A DNA stretch of 64,000 nt, from positions 8,526,106-8,590,105 of the forward strand of contig JANJXV010000024.1 in the NCBI GenBank assembly GCA_024803745.1. Reading direction: 5' to 3'. Both the position numbers and the translations under genes were made by a program. The notes below the pieces were generated by a model. That model had not been told where the DNA came from and searched no databases. It was given only the letters and a program-made list of their open reading frames with translations. The stretch is from Megascapheus bottae. Taxonomy: Eukaryota > Chordata > Mammalia > Rodentia > Geomyidae. Numbering within the stretch: position 1 is the first letter of the stretch; each line of letters starts with the position of its first letter. Shown here piece after piece: positions 1 through 10,293 of this stretch.

Positions 1-423
1 CATTCCAAACCATAGAACTGACATATAAATTCATCTTGAGTCTGGTCTCTAAGACTTTAGACTGTTGCTTCACCCCTTTTCCCCCAGGACCCCTTGGCTT
101 CTCCTTCTCACCAGAAAGAAATGTGACACAAGATGCTTCCTCAACTTGATAACTGACTGGAAAGACACATTCTCTAGGGCTCTACTTCATTCTTTTCCTC
201 CTCAAGTTGACAGGTAGAGAATCGTTCTGATCAGTTCTCAACATTTAATTATTCTAGTTAATTACACTGAAAATCAACCATTAGCCATTAAAAAAATGAG
301 AAACGACCATCATCCTGACTTCATGTTCAAATTATTATCACCCATTTAGCTCTGAGCTAGGCAAGGCAATAGTAGGGATAAAGAGTGACTTAAAGCAGCT
401 CAGGGAATGCGCCTGTCACCTAC
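1..423 (-). other. Slc13a1: Slc13a1 intron 1, 5' part
   Basis: This is the start of intron 1, reading leftward from the GT donor at 423-422. It is AT-rich single-copy-looking DNA with no SINE, L1 or microsatellite that I can recognise. The acceptor and exon 2 must lie beyond the left edge of the window. Confidence 0.8.
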
Positions 424-522
424 CTTTGTGCGGATGACAAGAGGAAGTGGTAGTAGAAGCAGCACACTGAGCACTACCAGGAGAAACCGACGATAAACCA
501 AAATATAACTAAGCAGTTTCAT
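424..522 (-). CDS. Slc13a1: First coding exon of Slc13a1 (sodium/sulfate cotransporter NaS1), residues 1-33
   Basis: This exon encodes the N-terminus of the Na+-coupled sulfate transporter of the SLC13 family, which reabsorbs sulfate at the brush border of kidney proximal tubule and intestine. Reading the minus strand from the ATG at 522-520 gives 33 codons: a short polar start (MKLLSYILVYRR), then a hydrophobic run from about residue 13 to 30 that would begin the first membrane segment, ending in IRTK. The motif VYRRFLLVV followed by LLLLPLPLVIRTK matches what I know of rat and human NaS1. The reading frame stops exactly at a donor, AAG|GTAGGT, with GT at 423-422, so the intron is phase 0. 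The start codon has A at -3. Full-length NaS1 is about 595 residues over about 15 exons, so the other exons lie left of the window. The exon is too short to stand out as an open frame and was found by protein similarity. The call is firm; an SLC13A4-like paralogue is the only real alternative. Confidence 0.93.
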
Positions 523-665
523 TGTCCAGAGCAGGTGCCTTCAGTGGAGTTCTCAAAATGAAGCAGACATTAAATAACCAACTTGGATTAATATTTTCCA
601 ACACATCACCTTCACTCACTATCCTAGACAGACCAACATGAGTTAAAATTAACTCTCATTTTTTT
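523..665 (-). promoter_or_regulatory. Slc13a1: Slc13a1 5' UTR and proximal promoter (predicted)
   Basis: This DNA lies immediately upstream of the start codon on the minus strand. A TATA-like TTATTTAA reads on the minus strand at 578-571, about 50 bases before the ATG. If used, it would place the transcription start near 540-550 and make the 5' UTR about 20-30 bases. At 642-653 there is a 12-bp near-palindrome, GTTAAAATTAAC, close to the HNF1 site GTTAATNATTAAC but one base short in the centre. HNF1 drives many proximal-tubule and gut genes, which fits NaS1 expression. The region is AT-rich with no CpG island. The promoter location follows from the exon; the individual sites are inferences. 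Confidence 0.5.
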
Positions 666-1185
666 TATTGTTTTACTATCATAATTAAAAGAGAGATAAG
701 CTCATGAGTGCCTGAAGGAAATCAAAGACCATTTGTTCATGTGGCTTTTAAAAAGTAAAGTTGTTGTCTCCCTTCTTGTTGTGGACACACTAACTGGATT
801 CCAGACTGGAGAATAGAGTGGGCAGGATGGTGAAACCACTTCTATTTGCCAACACTGGATACTCTTTGCCTCTTTGTAGGTCCCTGATGGAATTTCAGAG
901 TCTGGCAATGGGAAAATAAAATTTGGAGCTGATGGATTTTCCTGGAGTCTTCTTAGATTGGAAATTAAGATGTTCCTGCAATACTGGTGGCAAGTTATTC
1001 CTGTAGATTGGGAGCAAAGATCTGGGTCTCCTAAAGCCCATCGCCTATTTTGATAGGAAGCCAAAAGTAGTAAGTAAGTCTTCATGTGTTAGATCTTTGC
1101 GGACTTGAATTGATTTTGCTGTGTTGCTATGGACTCATCACCATCAGGGAATACACCTGATACATCAGGATAGCCACACAAGACA

Positions 1186-1219
<34 letters not shown>

Positions 1220-2580
1220 ATGTGTGTGGTATCACATAAATACATGTTATGAGCTTATGGACATGTGTAGAGATGAGAACTCATTCAGCTTCGAGATAGA
1301 GAATGTATTGAAAGTCCTCAGAATTTGGCTCTGCTTTGCTTCCTGCTGGAAGTGTATTAATTTTCTGATAAATTTCAACAAAACCACCTCTAGGCACTCA
1401 GCCCTAGGTACTAAAATAAAATACACACACACATTTCCAGCCCTTCTATTACTTATAAATTTCTCTTGAGAGAGTAACTTTACTATTATATAATCTATGG
1501 TTAGCATTTAGACTTCATTTATAATTTCATATTAATATAGCTTTTCTGTCATAGAAAATAGTTCTTTCAACAGTCACTGTATTAATATGAATGAAAAGCA
1601 TTTTTCCTCTAGAAAAAACATTAAATTTTTAGAAAAATTATTCACAATGAGTCAGGAAAATCAGACTAGTAAGTAACAAAAAATGTTTCCTAATCTGAAA
1701 GGCCCATTATATAACAAATTTCTCAGATGAAAGAAAGAACTATTGCATACATAATAATAATAATCAATACTGAGTAGTAATAAATAGCATTAATAAATTA
1801 CATTGAAGACACATTTAAGATAGTGAGTTACTCAAATGAGCTGAAATACAATATTTTCTCCCACTTATACCTTGTAATTCATTGTATGTGTTTTTTTTTC
1901 TCCTATTTTAAAGAAACCATTTCTGTTCTCTGATTTCCTTCGGCCACCTGGTGAGACCATTTGAGTTATCACTTTTTCCTTTTAGAGGATTTTTACTTCA
2001 TGAGATGACACCAAAAATAAAAAGGCATTTAGGTGACATTTAACAGGAATGAAGACATGAAGGGAACAGTGGCACTTAATGGAGACAGAAGCTGAAGGAG
2101 GAGCAATTGACACACACCAGTCTTTCCCATTTTCTCTCCTGGCATCCAGATTCTACCATAGAAAGCTCCCAGAACCACCTATCTCCTCTTTGTGGGCTGA
2201 GCTCAACCACCTGTGGTCATCCACAATTACAATATGGTTCTACATTTTCTTTACCTTCGGCCATTCTCTGCTTCCTCAATGGCTTTCTCTCCAATACAGT
2301 TACTGACATTAGATATGAATGATTAAGATGAGATGACTATTACAAGAGTCACCAAGGAATAAGCCTCTAAAAGATTTTGGAGGGTTCTTAAGAACAAATA
2401 ATATCTTTCAAATTATATCATATTGTCAGCACTTCAGGACAAGGCAGCCAACAGTTGCCAAATTGTGAGTTGTGCTGACATTCAATGTAAGAGGCAAGGG
2501 GCATAGAAACTAGTTTTCTGCAGTCTTTTCACCTGTAAGGCCTGCTTTCCCTTCCTCCCTTTCTACATCTCTTTCTCTTT
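666..2580. other. Slc13a1 upstream unique DNA
   Basis: AT-rich intergenic DNA with one (TG)n tract and no recognised gene or young transposon. Short open frames here, for example minus strand 702-1085, have no signal peptide, domain or recognisable similarity. Distal promoter or enhancer elements of Slc13a1 could lie here, but none can be named from sequence alone. Confidence 0.5.
1186..1232. repeat. (TG)n microsatellite
   Basis: About 16 uninterrupted TG units at 1186-1217, followed by CCA and a few more TG units. It lies about 0.7 kb upstream of the Slc13a1 ATG. Confidence 0.95.
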
Positions 2581-2587
2581 CTTTTTT

Positions 2588-2720
2588 TTTACATTTTTAT
2601 TAGCATTAACTAGCTTTACAAAGCGATTTCATTTTGACATGCCCATATATGAATGACATGCACCTTGATCGGACTCAACTCTTCTCAATAACTCTTCCTT
2701 GTCCTCCTTTTTCCATTCTA
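2588..2720 (-). mobile_element. Old L1 3' UTR fragment (L1MA/L1MB-like)
   Basis: The stretch reading TTTTTATTAGCATTAACTAG, then CATTTTGACATGCCCATATA and a CTTGATC motif, resembles the complement of ancient L1M 3' UTRs. No target duplication survives. The subfamily name is by recall. Confidence 0.5.
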
Positions 2721-2904
2721 AATCCAATCTCAACAAGCTGAACTGTTCCTTCCTGACACAAGCAGATGCAACATCTGAACCACCTTTACCCTCAGTGTTT
2801 CCTTTTGCCCACCTAACACCATCACACTGAGACAAAGCTTCTAACACAGGTGCCACTAATGCCTACACACCATAAAGTTCGTATTTCACCTTCCACCTCC
2901 TCGT

Positions 2905-2948
2905 TTTTCTCCTCCTCCTCCTCCTGCTCTTCCTCCTTCTCCTTTTAT
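2905..2948. repeat. (TCC)n-rich pyrimidine tract
   Basis: Imperfect CTC/TCC triplets with CTT interruptions, directly to the left of an old L1 end. Confidence 0.8.
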
Positions 2949-2949
2949 T

Positions 2950-3182
2950 TTTTTAGTATATTCTAATTGTTCAAAGAGTGTCACTGTTGAATTTCATACA
3001 TGTCCATACAGTATTTTAGTCAATTTGACCCCTCATATATCCTCACTTTCTCCATCCCCACTACTTACTATTATTAAACTATCTTCATTGAGTTTCATTT
3101 TTGTTTATTCATTCACAGATGCAATGTAGTTTGGTATTGTTCACTCTCAGCCCTCTCAAACAATCCCACAGTTACAAACCTG
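2950..3182 (-). mobile_element. Second old L1 3' UTR fragment
   Basis: Contains TTGAATTTCATACATGTCCA, then CCCCTCATATATCCTC and a TTCATTGAGTTTC stretch, in the order seen in complemented L1M 3' UTRs. Its right edge abuts a (GT)n tract. Confidence 0.45.
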
Positions 3183-3209
3183 TTGTGTGTGTGTGTGTGT
3201 GTGTGTGTG
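3183..3209. repeat. (GT)n microsatellite
   Basis: About 13 GT units, a single uninterrupted block. Confidence 0.95.
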
Positions 3210-3305
3210 CTTGTGTTTACATGAATGTTTAACTTTTAGGAGTCAGAGTGTTCCTTGTTCCAACTGCATCCCAATAGCCTGGGATGCTTGTCAAAAAGAC
3301 AGATG

Positions 3306-3512
3306 TGCCAGGTGCTGGTGGCTCACACCTGTAATCCTAGCTACTCAGGAGGCTGAGATCTGAAGATCCTGGTTCAAAGCCAGCCTGGGCAAGAACATCA
3401 GTGAGATTCTTATCGCCAAGTTAACATCAGGAAACTGATGCTGCGGCTCAAGGTGGTAGAGTGTTGACTTTGAGCTAAAAAGCTCAGGGACAACACCTGA
3501 GTTAAAAAGAAT
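3306..3512 (+). mobile_element. B1-Geo dimeric SINE
   Basis: Left half is B1/Alu-like: GTGGCTCACACCTGTAATCC, GGAGGCTGAGATCTGA, TTCAAAGCCAGCCTGGG. Right half is Geo: GGCTCAAGGTGGTAGAG and AAAAGCTCAGGGACAACACC, then an A-rich tail. This copy shows the family layout: a 7SL-derived B1 monomer of about 120 bp joined by a linker (usually TCTCCAATTAACCACCAGAA) to a Geo monomer of about 100 bp. Flanks share an imperfect AAAAGA..AGATG duplication. Confidence 0.85.
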
Positions 3513-3514
3513 GT

Positions 3515-4080
3515 AGATGCCTCAGCCTTATTAAATCAAAATGAGATTTGGGAATTTTCATGTTTTGCTGCCTCTCTGTATTATTTTTACGCACAGTAAA
3601 ATTTTAGAATCACTGACTTAGTATTTGGCTCAGAAATAGCATAGCTGACATTGTTCGCTGTTTCAATAATGCATGTAAAATCGTGAATCAGATGATTAAT
3701 TCTTTGAAGATAAGGACTATCCACTTATGTCCCTAGGTGTCCCTTTGTCCCTAGCAAAGTGATCACACAGACCTCTTTCCCTATCTCTCTCTCAACTTGT
3801 TTTTCTTCTATCCTTCCTTCCCAAACCAGACTCACATATGTATATGAAGATTTTGAACACAGTAAAGTTTCAGAAACCAGTTATTCAATGGATAGTTCTC
3901 TAAACTTGCCTGTGATTGCAAATAATTGAAAAACAATTAGCCTCATACTTGTATCGTATGACTTATAAAGACGGTTCACCAGTACACTGTTTAGGTATGT
4001 AAAGAGATTTAGTTTTGATGAGGAATATTTGCTCCATAGCAACCATTCTGCATAAATAAAAATTGTGTCTAATCACTGTA
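3515..4080. other. AT-rich unique intergenic DNA
   Basis: No gene, RNA gene or recognisable transposon seen. Only short pyrimidine runs near 3780 break the background. Confidence 0.4.
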
Positions 4081-4082
4081 GA

Positions 4083-4265
4083 TTTTTTTGCCGGTCCTGG
4101 GCCTTGAACTCAGGGCCTGAGCTCTGTCCTTGGGCTTTCTTAAGGTTAGCGCTCTACCACTTGAGCCACAGCACCATTTCCAGCTTTTTCTATGTATGTG
4201 GTACAAAGGAATTGAACTCAGGTCTCTGTGAATGCTAGGCAAGCACTCTACCACTAAAATGGCCA
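4083..4265 (-). mobile_element. IDL-Geo dimeric SINE
   Basis: Complement reads tRNA-like left half (GTAGAGTGCTTGCCTAGCAT, then the decayed B box at GAGTTCAATTCC), a short A-rich linker, then Geo (GGCTCAAGTGGTAGAGCGCT, CTGAGTTCAAGGCCCAGGAC) and an A tail at 4083. The first bases of the left monomer are degraded near 4255. Confidence 0.9.
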
Positions 4266-4724
4266 GGTGTGATTGTATATTTTAGAATTATTTTCTTCAG
4301 TTACGTATTCCTATTTTTCATCCATATTTTTTAGGATTTTTTAGGACATTCCATGTCCAATTTTATTCAGTTGCCACTGTTAAAAGACTATTATTGGACA
4401 TGGCATGTAAAACAAGATAACTCCTGAGATTCATTTGCTATCAAGCCTTCACTATTTTGTGATTCTGAAACTCACCCATGGTGACTTTCTACTCATATAT
4501 TCATATATTCTAGATCTGTTTATAAATTTGAAAACTTACAGGAACTGCATGGAAAATAGAGTTGCTATATATTAGCAGAGTTTCAAAACTAGAAACTATT
4601 CATACTAGTAGCCATCTACTCTGGCACTTTTGAATGTTTTTAATCTCTTCAGGCTGATCGATTGATTTCTTATGATATATCCTCTTGACAAAACCAAAAC
4701 ATATAGGCAACATAGGAAGTTGAG

Positions 4725-4842
4725 GAAAGCACATTTGTAATTCTGGCAACTGGGAAGACTAAGATGGGAGAATGAGGAGCTTCATATTGGCTGGGTAACA
4801 TAAAGAAATCCTATCTCAGAAGTAAATAAGTAAGAAATGAAA
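4725..4842 (+). mobile_element. Old monomeric B1-like SINE
   Basis: GCACATTTGTAATTCTGGCA, GGAAGACTAAGATGGGAGAA, GGCTGGGTAACATAAAGAAA and CCTATCTC follow the B1/Alu order with many substitutions. No Geo half follows it, so it predates or stands apart from the dimeric family. Confidence 0.65.
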
Positions 4843-5174
4843 GGATGAAGGCTTAAGGGCAGAAGGGTGAACAAATGAAAAGAGAAATGAGTAGTAAATA
4901 AAGTCATGATACTCAGTGTATATAACTGGGAATGGAGATTGATTGCCTAAAGGGATGATGCTGATGGGAATACACTGATGAAAGAAGAAGAGGGGAGAGT
5001 GATAACTTCGATCCAGATGCACTGTGCACATCAACGTACATGTTGAAAAGAAACTCTATACAACTGTTGGAAACAAAACTCAAAAAGAAGAAGCAAATGA
5101 GCAGATGAATAAATAAACAAAAATATGTTTTAACATCTTAGGGGGAAAATCATGCGAAAATAGGTTTTTGACAT

Positions 5175-5305
5175 CTTTTAAAATTTTTTGTTGTATAGAG
5201 AGGTTACAATTACATTCGCCAGGTAGTAGGTGTATTATTTCTCACCTTCTCATGGTTTTTGTCCCCATTTTGGTCTATTTTCTCCATTCACTTCTTAAAG
5301 TAAGT
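5175..5305 (-). mobile_element. L1 3' UTR tail
   Basis: Contains TTACAATTACATTCGCCAGG, TAGTAGGTGTATTATTTCTC and GTTTTTGTCCCC, the complement of the 3' UTR seen in the longer L1 copies in this window. Diverged, with no clear flanking duplication. Confidence 0.75.
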
Positions 5306-6136
5306 ATAAAATCACTATCTAGGGTAGAATAATCTACCCTCCAGACTGTAAGTTCAGATACAACTCTCCACATACATTGGCATCATTTATTAACCACAAG
5401 TTTAATAATCATTCTTCCAGTGTCAGGAAACAAATGACTGACTGAATAAACATTGAACTGTGTCCTTCTCGAGGCAACGACCCGATGTTCTGTGAACCAA
5501 GAAGAAAAACACATTCCGAAAGAGGATGGCCTAATTCCAACAAGAACAGTGGCTTGCCATCCCTGAAACCAAGGGGCAAACCAGCCATAGCCTGCACTCA
5601 ATGAAGAGGAAGCATTTTCTCCTCACCCAGCCTTATCATATTTTATCTTGGTTTAGGAGGGAACATTCTAGAACACCAGCACAACATTAGAAGAAGAAAG
5701 AAATAGTACGCTAGCTAATCAACTCATGGAGCTAGATACTTAAGTAAAATTAAATGTGTGCATGGTTTATTGAGGATCATATTTTCTTTCTTCAGTCCCT
5801 GGTTTTATGACTCCAGAGTAACATAAAAACCTAATTGTGTTTGTAAGTACTATTAGTAATTTATATAAGTAAATAAATCTGCGGAGTTTTCAGTATATAA
5901 TGTTCACAAATCATAATTTTGAAGAATAAATGTCATTGACAGAAGTAAGGTGATGTACATCAAAAGACATCACTCACTTACTTTTGTATTTGGTACACAA
6001 AAGGTCATTTTCTAATGAACTAAGAATATGTACAATAAAGTGAAATGACCTCTGTGACAAATACATGCTTGTATAAAATAGCTGAGAGAGAATGTTACTT
6101 TTTTTGATCTGGGTTGCTTATTTATATTTATCATGA

Positions 6137-6211
6137 GTACACACACACAGACATGCACACGCACGCACGCACACACACACACACACAAACATATATATAT
6201 ATATATATATG
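6137..6211. repeat. Compound (AC)n-(TA)n microsatellite
   Basis: AC repeats interrupted by three CGCA units, then CAAACA and about 12 TA units. The alternating purine-pyrimidine order favours Z-DNA and cruciform extrusion. Confidence 0.93.
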
Positions 6212-6369
6212 ACTGAGAAAACATGCCTCCTTTTCTCTTCATTGTTTTATTTAATCCTGAATTTTTGTTTTTATTGCAGAATTTGATTTACATTTTGCAG
6301 GGAAAATTATGTAGTGTCAATTTTCTGCAAACACTTTTTGGTGAGCAGTACGAATTTAATATCTGACAC

Positions 6370-6403
6370 ATGAATGAATGAATGAATGAGTGAATGAACA
6401 GAT
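6370..6403. repeat. (TGAA)n microsatellite
   Basis: Seven to eight TGAA units with one GTGA variant. Such runs often sit at the 3' ends of L2-type elements, but no L2 body is clear here. Confidence 0.85.
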
Positions 6404-7460
6404 AAATTATTGAGTAACAAGAGTGGTTCAAATGTGAAAAACAAAGGAGACATAGCTACCTTAAAATGCTCAGGGCCTGTTTGTTAGTACTGTTGATCTG
6501 TTTGTCCCTCCTTCTCTTGCCAAGCCACCTTCTACAATTGTCATACACTTAACACATGCTGCAGGGTCATAATTTTTGTGATTGCTGTTAGGACATTCAG
6601 AGGTAGACTCAGAAATGTGGGAGGCAGTGGCGATTAATGATGATTAAGTTTGCCCCTAACTAGGCAGCAAATACAGTTCACATTCTGAGACCACTTCTAT
6701 AACTCCGACAGCTCAAGAAGGGAAGTATGTGGCCTGTAGCAATGGCTCATGTGGTGGCACTAGCATATAACCCAGCGATCCAAGTGTTCCCACTTTCCAT
6801 CAATTCACCAAATTCCTATAGGTAGCTAGTCTGTCCAGATGGAAAGCACTTCTGAGCATAACTGGAGAGAGTCAGCACTTTCCCGTGGGTCTCTTTCTGA
6901 GGTTGCAAAGACATTATTGCTTCCGATTAGATGTGTCTGTTTTTCTCTTTCAGGAGACAATACCATATTTTACCATCCAATATATTGTCCCTTTGAAGCA
7001 TCTGCTGTCCCTGTTTACAATGAAGTGTCAATGAAGTTCCTAATGGTGATTCAATTTTTAAGTGTTGAAAATGGCATTGACACAGCTTACTGTCAAGCTG
7101 ACCTGCGTTTTTTCAGAAATTATTTGTCCCTAAGTGTGGAGTATTTCACAATATGTGATTAGCATGAATATGGGAGATAGCCAGCGTGCCCTCATGCAGT
7201 AATTTTCTGTTGGCATAGTTACAGCATTCTCTTCTCTTTGTCACTTAGCTTCTTTTATTATTAGGGTTGGTGGCAAATTTCACTATTTTTTTAATCGTAC
7301 ATTGACAGAGGTAGATATTTGCAGGACATTGTTTTCTTTCAAGTCACATGGTTGGACAGCTAAGTCATACCAACGGGAAGGCCATGAGGACTTAGCTCAG
7401 TTTACACTTTTCGATACACAAAAGTTTTTATAAGGTGTAATTTGAAGTCTGGAGGTTTTT

Positions 7461-7533
7461 TTTAAAATTTTTTATTGTAATTAATAAAAGGGTTACATGA
7501 TATTTGCCAGATAGAAGGTGCATTAATTCACAT
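7461..7533 (-). mobile_element. Ultra-short 5'-truncated L1 insertion
   Basis: Only about 73 bp of L1 3' UTR plus its T-rich (poly-A) end. It is flanked by a perfect 16-bp target duplication, AAGTCTGGAGGTTTTT, at 7445-7460 and 7534-7549. The TTACATGATATTTGCCAGAT core is the complement of the 3' tail in the L1 copies at 11 and 13 kb. Confidence 0.93.
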
Positions 7534-7559
7534 AAGTCTGGAGGTTTTTAAAAGAAATG

Positions 7560-8035
7560 AGTCTGCTGTAGTTTGATAGTCCCTATAAAGCTATGACACT
7601 GCAAAGTTTGTTCCCAGCGTGATCATATTGATTGTAATGAGTCCTTGAAAGGAGGAGCCTAAAAAGAGGTGATTAAATTCTGAAATACTATCTTCATAAA
7701 TAGATTCATGTCTTTCTCCAGAAATAACCTTAGCTCTGCCCCTATTGGATTGGGTCTTGCAAGAGGTATAAGTATTTCAGGATTAGTTAAGTTACTGTGA
7801 GAGTGGTTTGTTAATCAAGTCAGCTTTCCTTGCCTCTCTCTCTTGCCATTCTTGAGCACATACTTAATATCTTTTCATCTCAAGGGCCCTGCTAGAAGCC
7901 AGCATATGTTAGTGCTATGCCTTCAACTTTCATACTTCCCAAACCATGAGCCAAAATGTACTTCTCTTTTTATAGTACAAGCCTCAGACATTCTGTTACA
8001 GCAATGGAATTCAGGCTGAAAAGCTAATGAAATGG
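7560..8035 (+). mobile_element. ERVL-MaLR LTR (MST/MLT-like)
   Basis: Begins CTGTAGTTTGATAGTCCCTA, includes GTAATGAGTCCTTGAAAGGA and GGAGCCTAAAAAGAGGTG, and ends with AAACCATGAGCCAAAATGTA, CCTCAGACATTCTGTTACAG and CAATGG. That order matches MaLR LTRs (GTTTGGATGTGTCCC to ATTCTGTTATAGCAACA). It is old, diverged and without an internal coding region. Confidence 0.65.
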
Positions 8036-8354
8036 AACCACTCAGAGCCAATCTAGCATGTGAAGTCATATGAATAAGACACTGTGCCTTCCCAAGGGAA
8101 AGACAGCCTGCACATTGCAAAGAACTCTACATGGCAAGGTCCGTACCTAAGGCATGCTTAGGCTGATACATAAGGCAAATGTTATTAGAGGGCAATACAT
8201 TTTATATCCTGTTATTTTGCATAACTGTTATTTTTATAGTCTCTAAAGAATTATAAGTTGTCAGAGCTAGAACCTTGACTTTTTATGCTTACCCACACAC
8301 TCTGTGTGTTGTGTATATGTATATAATGAAGTGTTTTCCACATTCTTTCTTAGC

Positions 8355-8505
8355 GTTTTTGCTCAAGGCTAACTCTATACCACTTAAGATACACTTGCAC
8401 CTTTTAGCTGGTTCATGGGGGTAAGAGTCTCACAGACTTTTATTCCCAGGCTTACTTCGAACTGCGGTCCTCAGATCTCAGCTTCTTAAGCCACCAGCTG
8501 GGTTA
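8355..8505 (-). mobile_element. B1-Geo SINE, truncated
   Basis: Complement shows part of Geo (ATACCACTTAAG region), the linker and most of B1 (GAGTCTCACAGACTTTTATT, CAGATCTCAGCTTCTTAAG). The Geo 3' end and B1 5' end are both missing or degraded. Confidence 0.75.
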
Positions 8506-8851
8506 TAGTTTGCATGTCCTCCACAAATCCGTTTATTAACTATGTGGTCTCCAGTTTGTATTGCTATTTTGGGAGGTTCTGGAAAGTTTAGGATGTAGGG
8601 TTTAGCTGGAAAATATGGTCCAGAAACAGAAGATTTGGAACAAAGGTAAGATCTGAAGAGATATATACCAAGAATCTTCCTAAGTAATTGATAAGAAATA
8701 GCCATTGACAGACTTAATTTATAGGGTCCTTCTTTACAGACCTGCAGAACTATAGTTTATATTAGACATTTTCTTATGAAGTGTGGAACTTTGATAATTC
8801 TCTCCATGAGGCATTCATGGTGATTATCACACACTCTCATATAAAACTATT

Positions 8852-8965
<114 letters not shown>

Positions 8966-10084
8966 TACCTTATTTTGACAAGCACTTGCTAGCAATCTCA
9001 TGGCAATACTTTTACTACCCTGACTCTATTGGCTTAGCTAATGTAAAGAGGCCATATCTTTTATATTGAGAGAACAAACTCCAAGTGTTTATTAACTTCT
9101 TAATAGTTTCCCCCAAAATATATTACACATGGGTAGTTACTTCGAGTTTGAAATTTCCTCCCACTTCCTACTTTTTAAAGACTTTACAGACAGCCCTAAT
9201 ATGGATAAGTATCCCCCAAAGGTGCATGAGATAACAACTGGTCTCCCAATGCCACTGTTAGAAGGTTCTGTGGATTGTAGAAGGTGGGACGTCGAATGAG
9301 ATCTTCAGTTTCAAAGTAAAATTTTACCCTTAGAATTTAATTATGCTTGATGATTTGTTATAATAAGGTGATGCTAATTAACCTAGTTCGGTCATATTTG
9401 CTCATGCATGGCTATTTGTCTGCCTGCATTTTCCAGATAAATAACTGTGTCTTTGAATCTTCCACTAGCATCCTCTTAAAAGTCAAGGATTTCTGTAAAA
9501 GAATCTCCTCTTTCGCTTCTTATTCTGTATTTCTATGTCAGATATCTATTCAAAGAAACTTCTTTTAGTACAAAAATTAACATTTTTCTTGAAATAAATG
9601 TACAATTCTCAAAAATCTTGAGATCTTTCACTTCTGAGGCTGTTTCTAGAACTTAAAGTCTTTTTTAAAAGAAAGGGAAATTGCTTAAAGTCAAAGCAAA
9701 CAAATAGGCAACTTTTTTCTGTACCCAAATTATTGTAACACAACCCACTGATATGGCCCATAGAATATATAAGATAAGAGATGCTTTAAGAAAAGCTTTA
9801 CACAGAATTACTTATCTTCTTATCACATCAGTGGTTTGTTTTGAGAACTGGAAATTATTGTCATAGACATTGAGTTAAACTGATTCCCAGAACAAGCTTC
9901 CTGTCCTTGTGTTTCCCCTAATTATTAGGCAGCTACTGCTTGTCTGGGAATGTGTACTTTGAATTCAGGCTAAATACACAAGTAAACAAAATTAATCAGG
10001 AAAAAAAACCCAGAAAATTGGAACAAAACTAAATCTCTTCTAGTAAGAGATCCAAGACAGATCACTGAGGAAAAGAATACTCTT
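8966..10084. other. AT-rich unique intergenic DNA
   Basis: No gene, RNA gene or recognisable repeat seen. Confidence 0.4.
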
Positions 10085-10085
10085 A

Positions 10086-10284
10086 GGGCCTGGAGTTTGG
10101 CCTAGTGGTTAAAGTGCTTGCCTAGCATGCACGAAGACCCAGGTTCGATTCCTCGGTACCACATACATAGAAAAAAAAAAGCCGGAAGTGGTGCTGAGGC
10201 TCAAGTGGTAGAGCTCTAGCCTTGAGAAAGTCCAAGGACAGTGCTCAGGCCCTGAGCTCAAGCCCAGGACTGGCAAAAAAAAAA
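10086..10284 (+). mobile_element. IDL-Geo SINE with intact pol III boxes
   Basis: Full dimer with A tail. The left monomer keeps an A box TGGCCTAGTGG at 10098-10108 and a B box GGTTCGATTCC at 10142-10152, both perfect tRNA-type RNA polymerase III promoter matches. The Geo half runs from AAGCCGGAAGTGGTGCTGAG to CCCAGGACTGGC. The A tail runs directly into an L1 fragment. Confidence 0.95.
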
Positions 10285-10293
10285 TGTTGTGGG

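Larger units (their letters stand above)
5306..7440. other. Unique intergenic DNA with two microsatellites
   Basis: No gene supported. A 107-codon open frame at 6839-7162 (+) has no recognisable domain and lacks codon-like structure. Otherwise AT-rich DNA. Confidence 0.4.

Noticed and set aside
6839..7162. 107-codon open frame
   Set aside because: No recognisable domain, no splice or promoter context, no repeat of coding character.
10086..10160. Possible tRNA gene from the A and B boxes
   Set aside because: It is the tRNA-like head of an IDL-Geo SINE; no clean cloverleaf or acceptor stem, and the same sequence recurs about 11 times with A tails.
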